Made by a program: the position numbers and the translations under genes
DNA from: Aestuariivivens sediminicola
GTDB lineage: Bacteria > Bacteroidota > Bacteroidia > Flavobacteriales > Flavobacteriaceae
Direction of reading: 5' to 3'
Assembly: GCF_022662015.1 (NCBI RefSeq)
Contig: NZ_JAKMCM010000002.1
Span: 1-64,000 of the forward strand
DNA: 64,000 nt
The notes under the pieces: generated by a model
Database searches by the model: none
Seen by the model: only the letters and a program-made list of their open reading frames with translations
What the model was told of the DNA's origin: nothing
Shown: positions 7,906-17,316 of the stretch, one piece after another
Layout of the letters: every line of letters begins with the position of its first letter
Position numbering within the stretch: position 1 is the first letter of the stretch

Positions 7906-9211
7906 ACTTTTTTTTAAGGAAATTGATATTGCACCTCTTGTTGCATTTCGCATGCTGTTCGGGTTGCTCTGTTTTTTGGAATCCTTTGGCGCCATATTAA
8001 CGGGCTGGGTGAGACGGGTATTAATCGAACCCGAATTTACCTTTTCCTTTATCGGATTCGAATGGCTGCAACCTTTACCCGGATATGGCATGTATGTCTA
8101 TTTTGGCATTATGGCCCTGTTGTCATTGTTTGTGATGCTGGGCTACAAATATCGGTTAAGCGTTATTGGATTCACCATACTTTGGGCTGGAGCTTATATC
8201 ATGCAAAAGTCCTCATATAACAATCATTATTACCTGTTAATACTCATAAGCATGATCATGGCCATTATGCCAGCGCATCGCTATGCCTCTATAGATGTAA
8301 AACAACGACCGGAGATGATGCGTTTGAGCATGCCAAACTGGTGTCGTCTTATTATTATTGCTCAGCTTTTTATCGTGTATACCTATGCCTCTGTTGCAAA
8401 ACTCTACCCGGATTGGTTAAATGCCCATGTCCCGGGCTTATTAATGGAGAATAAATCACATTATATTCTAATTGGTGATCTGCTTCAGCAAAGATGGTTA
8501 CATTATCTGTTGGCATACGGCGGGATCATTTTCGATGGGTTCATTGTCCCCTTGTTGTTGTACAAACCCACCCGGAAATGGGCATTTGCGGTATCCATCG
8601 TGTTTCATCTGTTCAACTCTATCGTGTTTCAAATAGGGATTTTCCCCTATTTGTCTTTAGCCTTTACGCTGTTCTTTTTCGAGCCCGATGCGATTCGAAG
8701 GTTGTGGTTTAAGAAAAAACCGATTAATAAGTCGAATGCGATTAGCATTCCCTCGCATGCCAATGTCTTAATATGGGTTTTATCTATTTACGTTCTAATT
8801 CAAATCAGTCTGCCTCTGCGCCACCATTTTATTGAGGATGACGTGCTTTGGACCGAAGAAGGCCACCGCATGTCCTGGCGAATGATGTTGAGGACGCGTT
8901 CGGGTGCCACGACCTTCAAGGTGGTAAACAAGGAAACCCAACAGGCCATGCCTGTAGCTTTGGATCAATTCTTAACCCCGAAGCAACAGCGATCGGCAGC
9001 AACCAAACCGGATATCATATGGCAGTTTGCGCAATATTTAAGATCCTATTACGCAGAGAAAGGACTCGATGTCGCCGTGTATGTCGATGCACAGGTTAGT
9101 GTTAATGGCAGACGTTTTAAACCGCTGATAGACCCAAAAACGGATTTGGCCGAAGTGGAATGGCAGATTGTACAACACAGCGATTGGATTTTACCCTCAA
9201 AACAAGAGTGA
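7895..9211 (+). CDS. HTTM-domain (vitamin K-dependent gamma-carboxylase-like) membrane protein
   Basis: This is a 438-residue protein with about seven to nine hydrophobic helices in residues 15-330 and a soluble C-terminal part. The sequence SSYNNHYYLLILISMIMAIMPAHRYASID and the later SVAKLYPDWLNA match the HTTM family, the bacterial relatives of gamma-glutamyl carboxylase. The carboxylation activity is not established for bacterial members, so function is unknown. It overlaps ribF by 11 bp, which suggests translational coupling. serS follows with its own promoter-like box. Confidence 0.8.
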   Translation: MLNKLFFKEIDIAPLVAFRMLFGLLCFLESFGAILTGWVRRVLIEPEFTFSFIGFEWLQPLPGYGMYVYFGIMALLSLFVMLGYKYRLSVIGFTILWAGAYIMQKSSYNNHYYLLILISMIMAIMPAHRYASIDVKQRPEMMRLSMPNWCRLIIIAQLFIVYTYASVAKLYPDWLNAHVPGLLMENKSHYILIGDLLQQRWLHYLLAYGGIIFDGFIVPLLLYKPTRKWAFAVSIVFHLFNSIVFQIGIFPYLSLAFTLFFFEPDAIRRLWFKKKPINKSNAISIPSHANVLIWVLSIYVLIQISLPLRHHFIEDDVLWTEEGHRMSWRMMLRTRSGATTFKVVNKETQQAMPVALDQFLTPKQQRSAATKPDIIWQFAQYLRSYYAEKGLDVAVYVDAQVSVNGRRFKPLIDPKTDLAEVEWQIVQHSDWILPSKQE

Positions 9212-9228
9212 ATCTTTTTCTAATTCCT

Positions 9229-9236
9229 TAAATTTG
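9229..9236 (+). promoter_or_regulatory. Bacteroidota -7 box upstream of serS
   Basis: TAAATTTG matches TAnnTTTG exactly. It ends 18 bp before the ATG at 9255, which supports that start over the longer frame beginning at 9168 inside the HTTM gene. Confidence 0.55.
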
Positions 9237-9254
9237 TCCCTTAATTTTAAAGAC

Positions 9255-10526
9255 ATGTTACAGGTCCCTTTTATTCGAGAATATAAAGATGCGGTGCTTG
9301 CCGGACTCGCCAAGCGAAATATTGATGCCACTGAAATGATAGATCAGGTTATAGTCTTAGATGAGGCACGAAGGAACATTCAAACCGAACTGGATAAGAC
9401 CTTGGCCGAATCCAACAGCATCTCAAAGGAAATAGGACTTTTATATAAATCGGGCAAGGTCGAAGAGGCCAATCTGTTAAAGGAGAAAACGGGACAACTA
9501 AAGGCGTCTTCAAAAGAGCTGAATGAAGCCCTGAACCTTAAAATAGAAGCCCTGAACGAAGTACTGTATAAGATACCTAATGTGCCAAACGCATTGGTGC
9601 CCTCGGGACATACCGATGAAGATAATGAGGAAGTCTATAGGGAAGGTGAGGTACCGGAGTTGTTTGAAGGGGCCTTACCCCATTGGGAATTGGCCAAAAA
9701 ATATGATATCATAGACTTTGAGTTGGGTAATAAAATTACCGGTGCTGGTTTTCCCGTATACAAGGGCAAAGGCGCACGATTACAACGCGCATTAATTGCT
9801 TATTTTTTAGATAAGAATACCGCTGCTGGGTACACGGAATATCAATTACCGCATTTGGTCAATGAGGCTTCGGGCTTTGGTACAGGACAATTACCGGATA
9901 AGGAAGGACAGATGTATCATGTGACTGCAGATAATTTATATTTGATTCCCACAGCCGAAGTACCCGGTACGAACCTGTTTAGAGATACCCTCTTAAATGA
10001 AAGCGACTTACCCATTGAAATTACGGGCTATACGCCGTGCTTCAGACGTGAAGCCGGAAGTTACGGTGCTCATGTAAGAGGATTGAACAGATTGCACCAA
10101 TTTGATAAAGTGGAGATTTTGCGTATTGAACATCCCAGTAAATCCTATGAAGCTTTGGACCTTATGGTAAATCATGTGAAAACGATTCTGCAGGAATTAA
10201 AACTACCCTACCGTATTTTAAGATTATGTGGAGGTGACCTGGGTTTTACATCAGCCTTAACCTATGATTTTGAGGTATTTTCTACGGCTCAGGATAAATG
10301 GCTTGAAATTTCATCTGTCTCCAATTTCGAAACCTTCCAGGCGAATCGCTTAAAGTTGCGTTTTAAGAACAGCGACGGTAAGAACGAACTGGCCCATACC
10401 TTGAATGGCAGTGCACTGGCTTTACCCCGAGTGCTTGCTGGAATTTTAGAGAATTATCAAACCAAAGAGGGGGTTGTTATTCCTGATGTGCTTCAGCCCT
10501 ATACTGGTTTTAACATCATAGATTAG
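9255..10526 (+). CDS. serS: Seryl-tRNA synthetase
   Basis: Charges tRNA-Ser with serine; class II synthetase. At 423 residues it has family length. An N-terminal coiled-coil arm (about residues 25-105) is followed by the catalytic core with motif 2 (CFRREAGSYG...RLHQFDKVE), the serine-site segment SALTYDFEVF...WLEISSVSNFETFQANR and motif 3 (NGSALALPRVLAGILEN). The frame is open further upstream to 9168, but that part overlaps the HTTM gene and the promoter box. Confidence 0.97.
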   Translation: MLQVPFIREYKDAVLAGLAKRNIDATEMIDQVIVLDEARRNIQTELDKTLAESNSISKEIGLLYKSGKVEEANLLKEKTGQLKASSKELNEALNLKIEALNEVLYKIPNVPNALVPSGHTDEDNEEVYREGEVPELFEGALPHWELAKKYDIIDFELGNKITGAGFPVYKGKGARLQRALIAYFLDKNTAAGYTEYQLPHLVNEASGFGTGQLPDKEGQMYHVTADNLYLIPTAEVPGTNLFRDTLLNESDLPIEITGYTPCFRREAGSYGAHVRGLNRLHQFDKVEILRIEHPSKSYEALDLMVNHVKTILQELKLPYRILRLCGGDLGFTSALTYDFEVFSTAQDKWLEISSVSNFETFQANRLKLRFKNSDGKNELAHTLNGSALALPRVLAGILENYQTKEGVVIPDVLQPYTGFNIID

Positions 10527-10680
10527 TATTATTTTTCCTTCAAATTAATCAATAATGCAGTATTTTTATCGTTGAAATGCACTTTTATTAAGTTGTTTAA
10601 CGATTTTATTGGTATTTCTTTTGTGATTCAACAGATATTTATGAAGTTAGCCCTACCAAATCAACAAAAGTTAACCTACC

Positions 10681-10803
10681 ATGAAAAACGTGAAACGAAT
10701 TGTTTTGCTTCTTGCGCTTGTTTTTTTAGTAAGCAAGGTTTTATTTTCGGATTTTGAACTTGTAAAAACCGAAAATAAAATTGCAGCAATTGTTGATAAA
10801 TAA
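10681..10803 (+). CDS. Small single-helix membrane peptide (hypothetical)
   Basis: A 40-residue frame begins MKNVKRIVLLLALVFLVSKVLFSD and continues with a hydrophilic tail ending AAIVDK, then tandem stops TAA TAG. The pattern is a basic start, one hydrophobic helix and a short charged tail. It stands alone in a 450-bp gap, and a strong terminator lies 100 bp downstream, so the region is probably transcribed. I cannot assign a family. An overlapping frame at 10572-10757 lacks such organisation. Confidence 0.4.
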   Translation: MKNVKRIVLLLALVFLVSKVLFSDFELVKTENKIAAIVDK

Positions 10804-10902
10804 TAGGGATTATTTATTTATAAACTATTGTCCCCAATCCATTAATAATATCGTTTTTTAACTAACGGTAGTTAATAGGCAAGTTTATTTTGGTTGGTTA
10901 GG

Positions 10903-10931
10903 GCCCGAATTTGTTTTCGGGCTTTTTTTTT
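10903..10931 (+). terminator. Strong intrinsic terminator
   Basis: GCCCGAA (10903-10909) and TTCGGGC (10916-10922) form a 7-bp stem, followed by nine T. It ends transcription of serS and/or the small peptide gene before the TPR gene. Confidence 0.85.
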
Positions 10932-10979
10932 ATAATAACATTATAAAGCCGAGCCTCACACTTTTGTTATATTTACAGT

Positions 10980-12755
10980 ATGAAGTATGTTTTTGTATTC
11001 ACCATTCTTTTATCTATGACAATAGGCGCTCAGAATGATGCCATTGCCAAGGACTACTACGCTAAGGGGGAATTTGAAAAGGCTTTGGCCGAATATAAAA
11101 AATTGTATTACAAGTCCCCTTCCAATATTAATTACATCAACCAGGTGGTTAGCACTTACCAGCAATTGGAACAGTATGATGAAGCCGAGGTATTTTTACT
11201 CAATATATTGGAACGCATAAATTATCCGGCCTTCTTAGTGGAACTGGGGTACAATTTTCAGTTGAAAGATGATACGGAAAATGCACAGATCTATTATAAC
11301 AAGGCCTTAGCTAAAATTGATGACAACCCGAATCATGTCTTTGGGATAGCCAGATTGTTTCAGTCTCACTCGTTATTGGATGAAGCCCTCATGGCCTACA
11401 GTAAAGCCAAGGTTTTAAACCCGGAGTTTAATTTTAATTTACAGATGGCGCAAATTTATGGGGAGCAGGGCAATATTGAAAACATGTTCTCCTGTTATAT
11501 GGATTTTGCGGCGTCGAGTCCTGTTGCCTTGAACAATGTAAAGCGGGCCATAAACAACTTTATTACTGAAGACGGAGATCATGAAAATAATATCATACTT
11601 CGAAAAGTACTGCTGAGAAAAATTCAGGAAAACCCTGATTTGCTATGGAATAAATTACTGAGTTGGCTTTTTATTCAGCAAAAGGATTTTCGAAAAGCAT
11701 TTGCACAGGAAAAGGCCATTTTTAATCGCGGTGCTGAAAGTCTGTCGGGACTGGAAGAATTGGCACAGATTGCAGTGAATGATGAACAGGAAGATATTGC
11801 CCTGGAGGTGTATACATTTTTGATTGACACAGCCCAGGATATTGATACGCAATTAGCGGCACACCACAATATATTGTTGATTCGAACCAAATTAGGCAAC
11901 AAAGAAGATTACCCCGGTATACAGGAGCAATACCTTAACATACTGAATCAATATGGAACCTTGCCACAGACCTTGGACATACAAATCTCTTATGCTCATT
12001 TCTTGGCGTTTTATTCGGGTCAACCGGAGGAGGCCACCCGAACATTAGAGCAGACATTGGAGTTGCCATTAAATCCCCTTCAACAGGCAAAGGTAAAATT
12101 AGAATTGGGTGATATATTAGTGCTGCAAGAGCAATTTAACAAAGCCCTTATTTATTATTCTCAAATTCAACGGAATTTAAAGAACAGCACCATTTCACAA
12201 GAGGCCCGTTTTAAAGTGGCGAAAGCGAGTTATTATAAGGGTGATTTTAAATGGGCCGAATCACAACTTAATATATTAAAATCGTCTACATCACAACTCA
12301 TTGCCAACGATGCCCTGGAATTAAAACTACTTATTTCCGATAATAAATATGAGGACTCCACACAAACGGCCTTAAAACTTTATGCGAAAGCTGATTTACT
12401 TACTTTCCAGAATAAGAAGGAGGCGGCGATTGTCCTATTAGATAGGATTATTGAAGAGCATAAGACCGAACCTATTGTTGCCCAGGCCCTGTTCAAGCAA
12501 GGTCAGTTGTTTGAAGCACATTCACAATTTGAGAAGGCCGTATCGAATTATGAACGGATCAGAGCCAATTATCGTGAGGGTATTCTGATGGACGATGCCT
12601 TATATCGTCTTGCCAGAATATATAATGAACAGTATAATGAAAAAGAAAAGGCCAAATTGCTGTTAGAGGAGATTATTTTTAACCATGACGACAGTATTTA
12701 TTTCGTTGATGCCAGAAAACAATACAGGATATTACGGGGGGACGCAATTAACTAA
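10980..12755 (+). CDS. Tetratricopeptide-repeat protein with signal peptide
   Basis: 591 residues. A signal peptide (MKYVFVFTILLSMTIGAQ) is followed by repeated 34-residue helical pairs, such as AKDYYAKGEFEKALAEYKKLYYKSP and later KALIYYSQIQRN and KAVSNYERIRANY. It should be a periplasmic or outer-membrane-associated scaffold for protein-protein contacts. Partners are unknown. The gene is followed three bases later by a GNAT gene, so they probably form an operon. A near-consensus TATATTTA ends only five bases before the ATG, so the message may have almost no leader. Confidence 0.85.
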   Translation: MKYVFVFTILLSMTIGAQNDAIAKDYYAKGEFEKALAEYKKLYYKSPSNINYINQVVSTYQQLEQYDEAEVFLLNILERINYPAFLVELGYNFQLKDDTENAQIYYNKALAKIDDNPNHVFGIARLFQSHSLLDEALMAYSKAKVLNPEFNFNLQMAQIYGEQGNIENMFSCYMDFAASSPVALNNVKRAINNFITEDGDHENNIILRKVLLRKIQENPDLLWNKLLSWLFIQQKDFRKAFAQEKAIFNRGAESLSGLEELAQIAVNDEQEDIALEVYTFLIDTAQDIDTQLAAHHNILLIRTKLGNKEDYPGIQEQYLNILNQYGTLPQTLDIQISYAHFLAFYSGQPEEATRTLEQTLELPLNPLQQAKVKLELGDILVLQEQFNKALIYYSQIQRNLKNSTISQEARFKVAKASYYKGDFKWAESQLNILKSSTSQLIANDALELKLLISDNKYEDSTQTALKLYAKADLLTFQNKKEAAIVLLDRIIEEHKTEPIVAQALFKQGQLFEAHSQFEKAVSNYERIRANYREGILMDDALYRLARIYNEQYNEKEKAKLLLEEIIFNHDDSIYFVDARKQYRILRGDAIN

Positions 12756-12758
12756 AGC

Positions 12759-13271
12759 ATGGTCATAGCGGTAACAGAGCGACTGGTTATTTCGGAAATT
12801 TCGATTAAAGAAGCCCCGTTTTTTGTGCAATTGATGAATACACCGGGGTTTTTAAAATACGTTGGTGATAGAAATATTAAAACTAAGAAGGACGCCGAGG
12901 CGTATTTGAAAACACGTTTTCTTAAAAGTTATAAGGACCATGGATTTGGTTATTATAAAATGGCATTAAAAGAACAAATAGATCGGCCCCTTGGTGTTGT
13001 GGGGATTTTGAAACGGGATACCTTAGATGATGCCGATGTTGGTTTTGCACTTTTACCGGAATTTGAAGGTAAAGGATATGGTTATGAAGCTTCTGTTGAG
13101 ATATTAAAATTAGCGAAGCAAAAATTCAAAATGACCAAAATCACCGCTATTACAGATCCGGAGAATATGAAATCCATCAAATTATTGGAAAGGTTGGGAA
13201 TGACATTTGAAAAACGGGTAGCCCCCTTTGAAGAGGACAAAGAACTCCTGTTATTCGTTAAGGATTTGTAA
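12759..13271 (+). CDS. GNAT family N-acetyltransferase (RimJ/RimL-like)
   Basis: 170 residues with the layout of ribosomal-protein-type acetyltransferases: RLVISEISIKEAPFFVQLMNTP at the start, GVVGILKRDTLDDADVGFALLPEFEGKGYGYEA covering beta-4 and the acetyl-CoA loop, and ITDPENMKSIKLLERLGMTFEK at the end. It transfers acetyl from acetyl-CoA to an amine, but the acceptor cannot be told from sequence. It begins three bases after the TPR gene stop. Confidence 0.85.
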   Translation: MVIAVTERLVISEISIKEAPFFVQLMNTPGFLKYVGDRNIKTKKDAEAYLKTRFLKSYKDHGFGYYKMALKEQIDRPLGVVGILKRDTLDDADVGFALLPEFEGKGYGYEASVEILKLAKQKFKMTKITAITDPENMKSIKLLERLGMTFEKRVAPFEEDKELLLFVKDL

Positions 13272-13338
13272 TCAGACTAGTTAGTGAAACCCTGAAATTT
13301 TTAAAACAAGACAAGAACATTGAAATGGATGTTTTCAA

Positions 13339-13659
13339 ATGAAGATAATATATAATGTCACCGTAAACGTTGATGATACTGTCCATGATGAATGGTTGTT
13401 ATGGATCAAAGAACATATTCACCAGGTTTTAGCGACTGGCAAATTCGACAGAGCCACTTTGAGCAGAGTTCTGGTTGAAGAAGACATGGGAGGCATTACC
13501 TATTCGATACAATACCGTTCCTATTCCAGAGCAACTTTGGAGGCTTATTATAATGAGGATGCCGACCAACTCAGGGCGGAAGGTTATAAAAGGTTCTCGG
13601 ATAAGATGGTCGCCTTTAGAACGGAATTGGAGGTGATAGACGAATTTTCCATTAACTGA
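13339..13659 (+). CDS. DUF4286 family protein
   Basis: This 106-residue soluble protein begins MKIIYNVTVNVDDTVHDEWLLWIKEHIHQVLATGKF, the recognisable opening of the DUF4286 family, which is widespread in Bacteroidota and lies next to rsmA in many flavobacteria. It has a ferredoxin-like alpha/beta pattern and no catalytic motif. Function is unknown; constant linkage to rsmA hints at a translation-related role, but that is inference. Confidence 0.85.
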   Translation: MKIIYNVTVNVDDTVHDEWLLWIKEHIHQVLATGKFDRATLSRVLVEEDMGGITYSIQYRSYSRATLEAYYNEDADQLRAEGYKRFSDKMVAFRTELEVIDEFSIN

Positions 13660-13724
13660 AACCCGGCATCGGGCAATCCAATGTATTTTAACTGTTTGAG
13701 GTCTTAATATAACGCATTTACACC

Positions 13725-14513
13725 ATGGCAAACCAGCATCATGTAAAAGCAAAGAAACACCTGGGACAACATTTCTTAAAAGACGAGAATGTGGCCCGTA
13801 AGATAGCCGATACCTTAACCTTAAAAGGATATAAAAATGTGTTGGAAATTGGCCCTGGAATGGGTGTACTTACGAAGTATTTGCTTGAGAAGGATGTAAC
13901 CACTTATGTCATTGAAATTGACGGCGAATCGGTTGAGTATCTAAAGAACCACTATTTAACATTAAGCCCGAGAATAATTGAACAGGATGTTTTAAAGTTT
14001 GATCTGAATCTTATTTTTAAGAACAGGCCCTTTGCAATTATTGGTAACTTCCCCTATAATATATCCTCGCAAATTGTTTTTAAATTACTTGACTTTCGGA
14101 AGCAGGTGCCGGAATTTACAGGGATGTTTCAAAAGGAGGTGGCACAGCGCATCTGTTCGAACGAGGGAAGTAAAGTCTATGGGATTCTATCCGTATTAAC
14201 GCAGGCATTTTACCATGCAGAATATGTGTTCACCGTTCCACCCACTGTGTTTCATCCACCCCCGAAGGTAGATTCCGGTGTACTGAGGCTTATACGAAAA
14301 AAGGATTTTGTTTTGCCATGTGATGAAGGGTTGTTCTTTAAGGTTGTAAAAACAGCATTCGGACAGCGTCGAAAAACCCTTCGTAACAGTTTAAAAACAT
14401 TCAATTTATCCGATAATTTAAAAGCAAATAGTATATTTGGCAAACGTCCGGAACAATTAAGCGTACAAGCGTTTATTGAACTTACAGAATTACTTAATCA
14501 GGACAAGGGCTGA
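13725..14513 (+). CDS. rsmA: 16S rRNA (adenine1518-N6/adenine1519-N6)-dimethyltransferase
   Basis: Dimethylates two adjacent adenines in the 3' hairpin of 16S rRNA late in 30S assembly, using S-adenosylmethionine. 262 residues. Motif I is EIGPGMG (residues 41-47), the catalytic motif IV is NFPYNISSQ (from 108), and the C-terminal RNA-binding part contains [19 protein letters not shown] and [12 protein letters not shown]. The start [17 protein letters not shown] is standard. It is followed by mgtE. Confidence 0.96.
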   Translation: MANQHHVKAKKHLGQHFLKDENVARKIADTLTLKGYKNVLEIGPGMGVLTKYLLEKDVTTYVIEIDGESVEYLKNHYLTLSPRIIEQDVLKFDLNLIFKNRPFAIIGNFPYNISSQIVFKLLDFRKQVPEFTGMFQKEVAQRICSNEGSKVYGILSVLTQAFYHAEYVFTVPPTVFHPPPKVDSGVLRLIRKKDFVLPCDEGLFFKVVKTAFGQRRKTLRNSLKTFNLSDNLKANSIFGKRPEQLSVQAFIELTELLNQDKG

Positions 14514-14587
14514 ATCGGCGCTTTCCGCAATCTTGATTTCTAAAAAGGCCTTGAAAGGTAAATGCATATATGAGGTAACAACATCCT

Positions 14588-15958
14588 ATGTCTGAAGAAA
14601 AAGAAAACATACAATTTGAATTAACCGATACCCTTATTGAGCAGGTGGAGTCGTTTATTGAATTGGAGGACGACAAGGGTCTTAAAAAGCTTTTGGACGA
14701 GTTCCATTATGCCGATATCGCGGAAATTCTGGATGAACTTACTTTGGACGATGCCATTTATGTGATTAAGTTACTGGATTCCGAGACGACCTCTGATGTT
14801 TTAATGGAACTTGATGAGGACAACAGGGAGAAGGTTTTAAAAAACTTATCGGACAAGGAGATTGCCGAAGAAATCGAGGAACTGGATACCGACGATGCTG
14901 CGGACATCATTGCGGAATTACCGGAAGATCGTCAACAGGATGTAATTTCCCAGATAGAAGATGAGGAGCACAAAGCCGAGATCAAAGAGCTTTTAGCCTA
15001 CGATGAAGATACCGCGGGCGGACTCATGGCGAAGGAATTGGTTAAGGTTTATGAAACCTGGACGGTTGCGGGTTGTTTGCGACGGATTAGAGGGCAGGCC
15101 AAAGAAGTTACGCGTGTGCATTCCATTTATGTTGTGGATAAGCAGGAAAAGTTAATAGGACGACTTTCATTAAAAGATTTGATCGTTGCTAAAAGTGAGC
15201 AAAAAATTGCAGACATCTACATATCGCATGTGGATTTCGTGAATGTAGAGGAAGATGTAGAAGAGGTGGCCAAGATCATGGCCAAATACGATTTGGAAGC
15301 CATTCCTGTGGTAGATGAGGATATGACCCTTTTAGGACGTATTACCATTGATGACATTGTAGATGTTTTAAAAGAAGAGGCCGATAAAGATTATCAATTG
15401 GCGGCCGGTATTTCACAAGATGTAGAGGCGGATGACAGCATTTGGCAACTGACCCGGGCACGTCTGCCCTGGCTGATTTTAGGTCTGTTTGGAGGTTTAG
15501 GGAGTGTGTTCATCATGGAGGGTTATGAGGACGCATTGAATAATTATAAGGAGCTCTTTTTCTTTACCCCGCTCATTGCCGCAATGGCAGGAAACGTTGG
15601 GGTCCAATCCAGCGCCATTATTGTTCAGGGTTTGGCCAATGATGTCGTAAAAGGAAGTTTATTTAGTCGCCTGCTTAAAGAAGTTGGTTTGAGCTTAATA
15701 AATGGAATTGTATTGGGGCTTTTGGTCATCGTTTTTGGTTATTTCATGAAAATGCCCATTGACTTCAGTTCGACCATAGCAATTTCCATGGTGTCGGTAA
15801 TTATCATTGCGGCGCTCATAGGCACTTTTGTTCCCATCATACTAGATAAACGCGGCATAGATCCGGCAATTGCCACGGGACCGTTTATAACGACGAGCAA
15901 TGATATTTTTGGTATTTTCTTATTCTTCTATATCGCCAAATTGATATTAGGTTTTTAA
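14588..15958 (+). CDS. mgtE: Magnesium transporter MgtE
   Basis: Inner-membrane Mg2+ channel gated by cytosolic Mg2+. 456 residues in the standard order: an acidic N-domain (about 1-125), two CBS domains (about 135-255) with the segment DEDTAGGLMAKELVKV before them, and a five-helix pore domain (about 285-456) with RLPWLILGLFGGL, PLIAAMAGNVGVQSS and DPAIATGPFITTSNDI. The Asp in the last segment is part of the Mg2+ filter in the family. It lies two bases before the dehydrogenase gene, so the two are probably co-transcribed. Confidence 0.95.
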   Translation: MSEEKENIQFELTDTLIEQVESFIELEDDKGLKKLLDEFHYADIAEILDELTLDDAIYVIKLLDSETTSDVLMELDEDNREKVLKNLSDKEIAEEIEELDTDDAADIIAELPEDRQQDVISQIEDEEHKAEIKELLAYDEDTAGGLMAKELVKVYETWTVAGCLRRIRGQAKEVTRVHSIYVVDKQEKLIGRLSLKDLIVAKSEQKIADIYISHVDFVNVEEDVEEVAKIMAKYDLEAIPVVDEDMTLLGRITIDDIVDVLKEEADKDYQLAAGISQDVEADDSIWQLTRARLPWLILGLFGGLGSVFIMEGYEDALNNYKELFFFTPLIAAMAGNVGVQSSAIIVQGLANDVVKGSLFSRLLKEVGLSLINGIVLGLLVIVFGYFMKMPIDFSSTIAISMVSVIIIAALIGTFVPIILDKRGIDPAIATGPFITTSNDIFGIFLFFYIAKLILGF

Positions 15959-15960
15959 AA

Positions 15961-16902
15961 ATGAAAATCCTGCACTTAGACAGCAATCACCCACTTTTAA
16001 TTAATCAACTCAACACCCTAGGATTTACTAACCATGAGGATTACGAGTCTCCAAAAGCGCTTATAGAGAAGAAGATTAAGGCTTATGATGGTGTGATAAT
16101 TAGAAGTCGTTTTCCAATCGATAGGCAATTCTTAAAGGTTGCTACCAACCTGAAGTTTATAGGACGTGTAGGAGCGGGATTGGAAAATATAGACGTCGAA
16201 TTTGCACATCAGATGGGGGTGCAGTTACTATCTGCGCCGGAAGGCAACCGCAATGCAGTTGCCGAGCATACCTTGGGCATGTTGTTATCACTTTTCAATA
16301 AGTTCAATCAGGCCAATGCAGAAGTTAAACGTGGGGTTTGGCATCGCGAGGCTAATCGCGGTGTTGAACTTGACGGGAAAACGGTTGGCATCATTGGATA
16401 TGGAAATATGGGAAAGGCATTTGCCCGGAAACTTCAGGGATTTGATGTTGCTGTTATTTGTTATGATATCAAGGCTCATGTTGGTGATCGCTTTGCACAG
16501 CAAGTGGACCTGGACGCGTTCAGGGAACGTGTGGATGTGGTGAGTTTACATACCCCGCAAACACCATTGACATTGCATATGATTGATGCATCATTCATTG
16601 AGGCGTTTAAAAAACCATTCTGGTTCATTAATACAGCGCGAGGTAGGAGTGTGGTAACTGCAGATTTGGCAGAGGCTTTAAAATCGGGTAAAGTTTTAGG
16701 GGCAGGCCTGGATGTATTAGAATATGAGAACGCATCGTTTGAAAATTTATTTGCTTCAGAGCTTCCGGCTGCCTTTAAATATCTTAGGCAGGCTGAAAAT
16801 GTGCTGCTCACCCCTCATGTGGCGGGTTGGACTGTGGAGAGCAAAGCAAAATTGGCACAGGTCATTGTAGATAAGATTAAGGCAAATTATTGTGAGATAT
16901 AA
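15961..16902 (+). CDS. D-2-hydroxyacid dehydrogenase (phosphoglycerate dehydrogenase-like)
   Basis: An NAD-dependent oxidoreductase of the D-isomer 2-hydroxyacid family, 313 residues. The nucleotide-binding motif is GYGNMG (146-151), and the catalytic triad can be placed at Arg227 (NTARGR), Glu254 (DVLEYE) and His286 (LTPHVAGW). It lacks the C-terminal ACT domain of long SerA enzymes. Candidate substrates are 3-phosphoglycerate, 4-phosphoerythronate or another 2-hydroxyacid; sequence alone does not decide. It sits between mgtE (2-bp gap) and a LuxR-type gene (3-bp gap). Confidence 0.88.
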   Translation: MKILHLDSNHPLLINQLNTLGFTNHEDYESPKALIEKKIKAYDGVIIRSRFPIDRQFLKVATNLKFIGRVGAGLENIDVEFAHQMGVQLLSAPEGNRNAVAEHTLGMLLSLFNKFNQANAEVKRGVWHREANRGVELDGKTVGIIGYGNMGKAFARKLQGFDVAVICYDIKAHVGDRFAQQVDLDAFRERVDVVSLHTPQTPLTLHMIDASFIEAFKKPFWFINTARGRSVVTADLAEALKSGKVLGAGLDVLEYENASFENLFASELPAAFKYLRQAENVLLTPHVAGWTVESKAKLAQVIVDKIKANYCEI

Positions 16903-16905
16903 CTC

Positions 16906-17316
16906 ATGAAGAAAACAGTTCTCGTATTTTCCGGTCTCATTTTAGGCATTATACTTTTTATAAGATTAAGTACCTATACCATATTGTCCGGATACTCGAC
17001 ACTAGAATTTGTTATTGCCCTTATTGCTTTGGTATTTTTCTTTATTGGTATGTATCTCAATAAGAGAAGTCTGGGGCATTTAAAGAAACCGCAAACGAAG
17101 ATCGATCGTGAAAAAATAAATACCCTTGGATTGTCTTCCAGAGAATATGAGGTCCTTGAAAATATTTCGGAAGGATTGTCCAATAAGGAAATTGCTGAAA
17201 AACTATTCCTAACCGAAAGCACGGTAAAAACACATGTTTCAAATGTATTATTAAAACTTAATGCCAAGCGGCGTACTCAAGCGGTACAGATAGCAAAGCG
17301 TTTTGAAATTCTTTAA
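16906..17316 (+). CDS. Membrane-anchored LuxR-type HTH regulator
   Basis: 136 residues. Two hydrophobic helices (about 5-20 and 32-49) form a hairpin anchor and are followed by a basic linker and a complete LuxR/NarL DNA-binding domain (about 72-136) with LSSREYEVLENISEGLSNKEIAEKLFLTESTVKTHVSNVL. There is no receiver or autoinducer domain, so any signal must be sensed by the membrane part or a partner. It follows the dehydrogenase after three bases and precedes a separately promoted VOC/DUF4199/DUF1801 group, a plausible but unproven target. Confidence 0.85.
   Translation: MKKTVLVFSGLILGIILFIRLSTYTILSGYSTLEFVIALIALVFFFIGMYLNKRSLGHLKKPQTKIDREKINTLGLSSREYEVLENISEGLSNKEIAEKLFLTESTVKTHVSNVLLKLNAKRRTQAVQIAKRFEIL

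Larger units (their letters stand above)
10527..10979. other. 450-bp gap between serS and TPR gene
   Basis: It holds the 40-residue peptide gene (10681-10803) and a terminator (10903-10931). Between them, 10804-10902 is AT-rich leader-like or trailer sequence with no recognised RNA family. Confidence 0.5.

Noticed and set aside
9168-9254. N-terminal extension of SerS
   Set aside because: It overlaps the HTTM gene and a consensus promoter box, and family members start at the MLQVPFIRE equivalent.
10572-10757. 61-codon frame between serS and the TPR gene
   Set aside because: Composition is irregular, and the overlapping 40-residue frame has a much better membrane-peptide layout.
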